Source of the DNA: Candidatus Fermentithermobacillaceae bacterium
Lineage (GTDB): Bacteria; Bacillota; Sulfobacillia; Fermentithermobacillales; Fermentithermobacillaceae
Assembly (NCBI GenBank): GCA_012841375.1
Contig: DUUV01000081.1
Span: 1 to 64,000, forward strand
Length of the DNA stretch: 64,000 nucleotides
Direction: 5' to 3'
Numbering within the stretch: position 1 is the stretch's first letter; every line of letters starts with the position of its first letter. The position numbers and the translations under genes are program-made. This document shows, in pieces, positions 62,231-64,000 of the stretch. The notes under the pieces are model-generated. The model ran no database searches, was not told the DNA's origin, and saw only the letters and a program-made list of their open reading frames with translations.

Positions 62231-64000
62231 GGAGACAGTCAGGCATTACCCCGGAAACCCATGAAAGCCTTAGTCCCTCTATGCTCAAGAGCCGTAGGGA
62301 CGCAGTGACCCTGGGACTCGTCCTGATCTTCGTCGTGCTCGCGTCGAGGATGTTCTACCTTCAGATAGTGAAGGGCGAAGCATACAGTCTGATGTCCCAG
62401 CAGAACCGTACGCGAATCACCAGCATACGGGCTCCCAGGGGCGACATCCTCGACGCAAACGGTAATACGTTGGTCACCTCTCGACCTTCTTTTTCGGTGT
62501 ACTACTGGTATACCGACGAAGAAGAGGCTGAGAAGACATTGCCTCACCTGGCCTCAATCCTTGGCCTAGAGATGGCCGAAGTCGAGAAGAGACTTCTCCA
62601 GTACAAGGGAAGGTACTTTGAACCCATCCCCATCGCTAAGGACATATCCCCCGAGCAATACACGGCCATAGTAGAAGATGCCCCCTTGCTGCGAGGCGTC
62701 TTCATCGAGCCGGAGCCGATACGCTTCTATCCGGGGGGATATCTCATGTCTCCAATTCTCGGATACGTCGGCGAGATCTCCGAGAGAGAACTGGCAGAAG
62801 CCGAAGACCAGGGCTACACCATTGGGGACATCATAGGCAAACAAGGTTTGGAGTCTTACTACGAAGATGTCCTCCGGGGCGTAGATGGTGGATACCAGGT
62901 TGAGGTTGACTATCTCATGAGGCCGACAGGAAACAAGGGCCCCGGTATCGACCCCAAGTCCGGCAGTGATGTCAGGCTGAACATTGATCTCAGGGTCCAG
63001 CAGGCGGCCGAAGAAGCCGTGCGGAGAGCTATGGAGGAGCACCCCACGTCGAAAGGCGGAGCGGTCGTGGTTTTGGATGTGAAGACCGGAGGGGTGCTGG
63101 CCATCGTATCGGCTCCCGGTTTTGACCCCAATAAGCTCGTTACGGGCCTGAGCCAGGCAGAGTTGAACTCATTCCTCGCGACCGGCCAGTGGATGTTCAG
63201 CGACTTGGCGACAACCGGTCTGTACCCACCCGGTTCTACCTTCAAGATCGTGACTTCTATCGCGGCCCTGTGCGAGGGAAAGACCACCCCTCATGAAGAG
63301 TTCTTTGACCCGGGGTATCACCCTGCCGTCCCAAGCCTCATATGTCACCGGAGCTGGGGTCATGGGTCTGTGAATCTGGCCGAGGCCATACGCGATTCGT
63401 GCAACGTGTACTTCTACGAAATGGGTCGAAGGTTGGGTATGGATACCTATGCAGAGTACGCGAGAGAACTGGGGCTCGGCTCCAAGACAGGCATTGACCT
63501 CTACGGTGAGAACTACGGTACGGTGCCTGACTCGGCATGGAAGGCCAAGGCATACGCCGAGGGGCGGGTCTACGAACCCGAGGTCCTCTACTCAGAACAC
63601 ATGATGGGAGCCATGGGGCAAGTCTTCCATTTGAACACTCCCCTGCAAATGGCTTCGCTTACACAAGCAGTCGCCAATGACGGGGTTCGCATGAAACCCT
63701 TCTTGGCCAAGGAGATCCTAACCAAGGACGGAGAAGTCGTCCGTTCGTTCGCCCCGGAGGTCGCCGGAGTGCTGAACGCCGAGCAATGGGTTTTCGACGA
63801 AGTGAAGAAAGGTATGGCCATGGTGACAGGCGACCCCAACGGTACGGCTTACTGGGCGTTCCACGATCTCCCCATAAAGGTAGCAGGGAAAACAGGTACG
63901 GCAGAGAATCCACTGGGAGAGAACCACGCATGGTTTGTTGGTTTCGGGCCCGTCGATAACCCGGAGATAGCCCTTGCCGTTGTTATCGATCAGGGCGGAG
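62227..64000 (+). CDS. mrdA: Penicillin-binding protein 2 (class B transpeptidase), 3' truncated
   Basis: Read from ATG 62227 to the window edge (591 codons, no stop). One membrane anchor (~27-45), the APRGDILDANG dimerisation motif, and the transpeptidase domain with SxxK (Ser337, in PPGSTFK), SCN (391-393) and KTG (555-557, GKTGTAEN). Cross-links lateral wall peptidoglycan with MreBCD. Only the last part is missing. Confidence 0.95.
   Translation, partial: MRRQSGITPETHESLSPSMLKSRRDAVTLGLVLIFVVLASRMFYLQIVKGEAYSLMSQQNRTRITSIRAPRGDILDANGNTLVTSRPSFSVYYWYTDEEEAEKTLPHLASILGLEMAEVEKRLLQYKGRYFEPIPIAKDISPEQYTAIVEDAPLLRGVFIEPEPIRFYPGGYLMSPILGYVGEISERELAEAEDQGYTIGDIIGKQGLESYYEDVLRGVDGGYQVEVDYLMRPTGNKGPGIDPKSGSDVRLNIDLRVQQAAEEAVRRAMEEHPTSKGGAVVVLDVKTGGVLAIVSAPGFDPNKLVTGLSQAELNSFLATGQWMFSDLATTGLYPPGSTFKIVTSIAALCEGKTTPHEEFFDPGYHPAVPSLICHRSWGHGSVNLAEAIRDSCNVYFYEMGRRLGMDTYAEYARELGLGSKTGIDLYGENYGTVPDSAWKAKAYAEGRVYEPEVLYSEHMMGAMGQVFHLNTPLQMASLTQAVANDGVRMKPFLAKEILTKDGEVVRSFAPEVAGVLNAEQWVFDEVKKGMAMVTGDPNGTAYWAFHDLPIKVAGKTGTAENPLGENHAWFVGFGPVDNPEIALAVVIDQGG

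Overview
The window (about 58% G+C by eye) looks like chromosomal core sequence from an anaerobic member of the Bacillota. The pointers are the DUF4321-maf-radC-mreBCD-PBP2 cluster, acpS-nnrD next to an EndoAI/EndoA (MazEF-type) pair, an Rnf complex, sigma-54, PepF, TldD/TldE and M42 peptidases, and frequent TTG/GTG starts behind strong GGAGG ribosome binding sites. I cannot name the genus. I found no rRNA, tRNA, CRISPR array, IS element or phage gene.

Layout. 1-1652 (+): 5'-truncated GGDEF/EAL sensor. 1707-8214 (-): arginase-fold protein, C69 dipeptidase and a TldD/TldE pair, separated by an unusual cluster of unrelated tandem-repeat arrays (2.3-5.5 kb). 8374-9987 (+): formiminotransferase-cyclodeaminase. 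10075-14992 (-): TrkH, TrkA, oligoendopeptidase F. 15208-44987 (+): a long co-directional block with two CorC-type proteins, an NhaC-type antiporter, a D-2-hydroxyacid dehydrogenase, an orphan Dam-like methylase, M20 peptidase, acpS-nnrD-ndoAI-ndoA, D-cysteine desulfhydrase, a glutamine amidotransferase-type hydrolase, a P1 peptidase, a four-gene cassette around a MutL/GlmL-like ATPase ending at a clear terminator, a DUF483-like protein, family-4 UDG, tsaE-tsaB-rimI-tsaD, a radical SAM-PDZ protein, three tandem M42 peptidases, a second TldD/TldE pair and a polysaccharide deacetylase. 45006-49448 (-): SH3/AMIN cell-wall amidase and iscR-iscS-iscU. 49600-64000 (+): TPR protein, P-loop/Asp23-like fusion, rpoN, rnfCDEAB (no rnfG), DUF4321, maf, radC, mreBCD and a 3'-truncated PBP2.

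How the genes fit together. The region is rich in peptide and amino-acid breakdown (C69, M3, M20, three M42, P1, two TldD/TldE sets, D-cysteine desulfhydrase, FTCD), which fits a proteolytic fermenter. Rnf would couple ferredoxin oxidation to an ion gradient, and Trk, NhaC-type and CorC-type proteins would handle ions. The tsaEBD set makes tRNA t6A. The iscRSU set builds Fe-S clusters, and mreBCD/PBP2 build the rod wall.

Most notable: (i) an rnf operon with no rnfG, directly behind rpoN and preceded by a well-spaced -24/-12 element and an upstream palindrome; (ii) the MutL-like ATPase cassette with a barrel-sandwich/KOW-like partner and two small uncharacterised proteins; (iii) four or more unrelated minisatellites around the C69 gene, one of them in frame inside an arginase-fold gene that lacks a canonical metal-ligand His; (iv) a radical SAM protein with the order radical SAM-PDZ-DUF512-like C-terminus; (v) a P-loop NTPase fused to an Asp23/Gls24-like domain.
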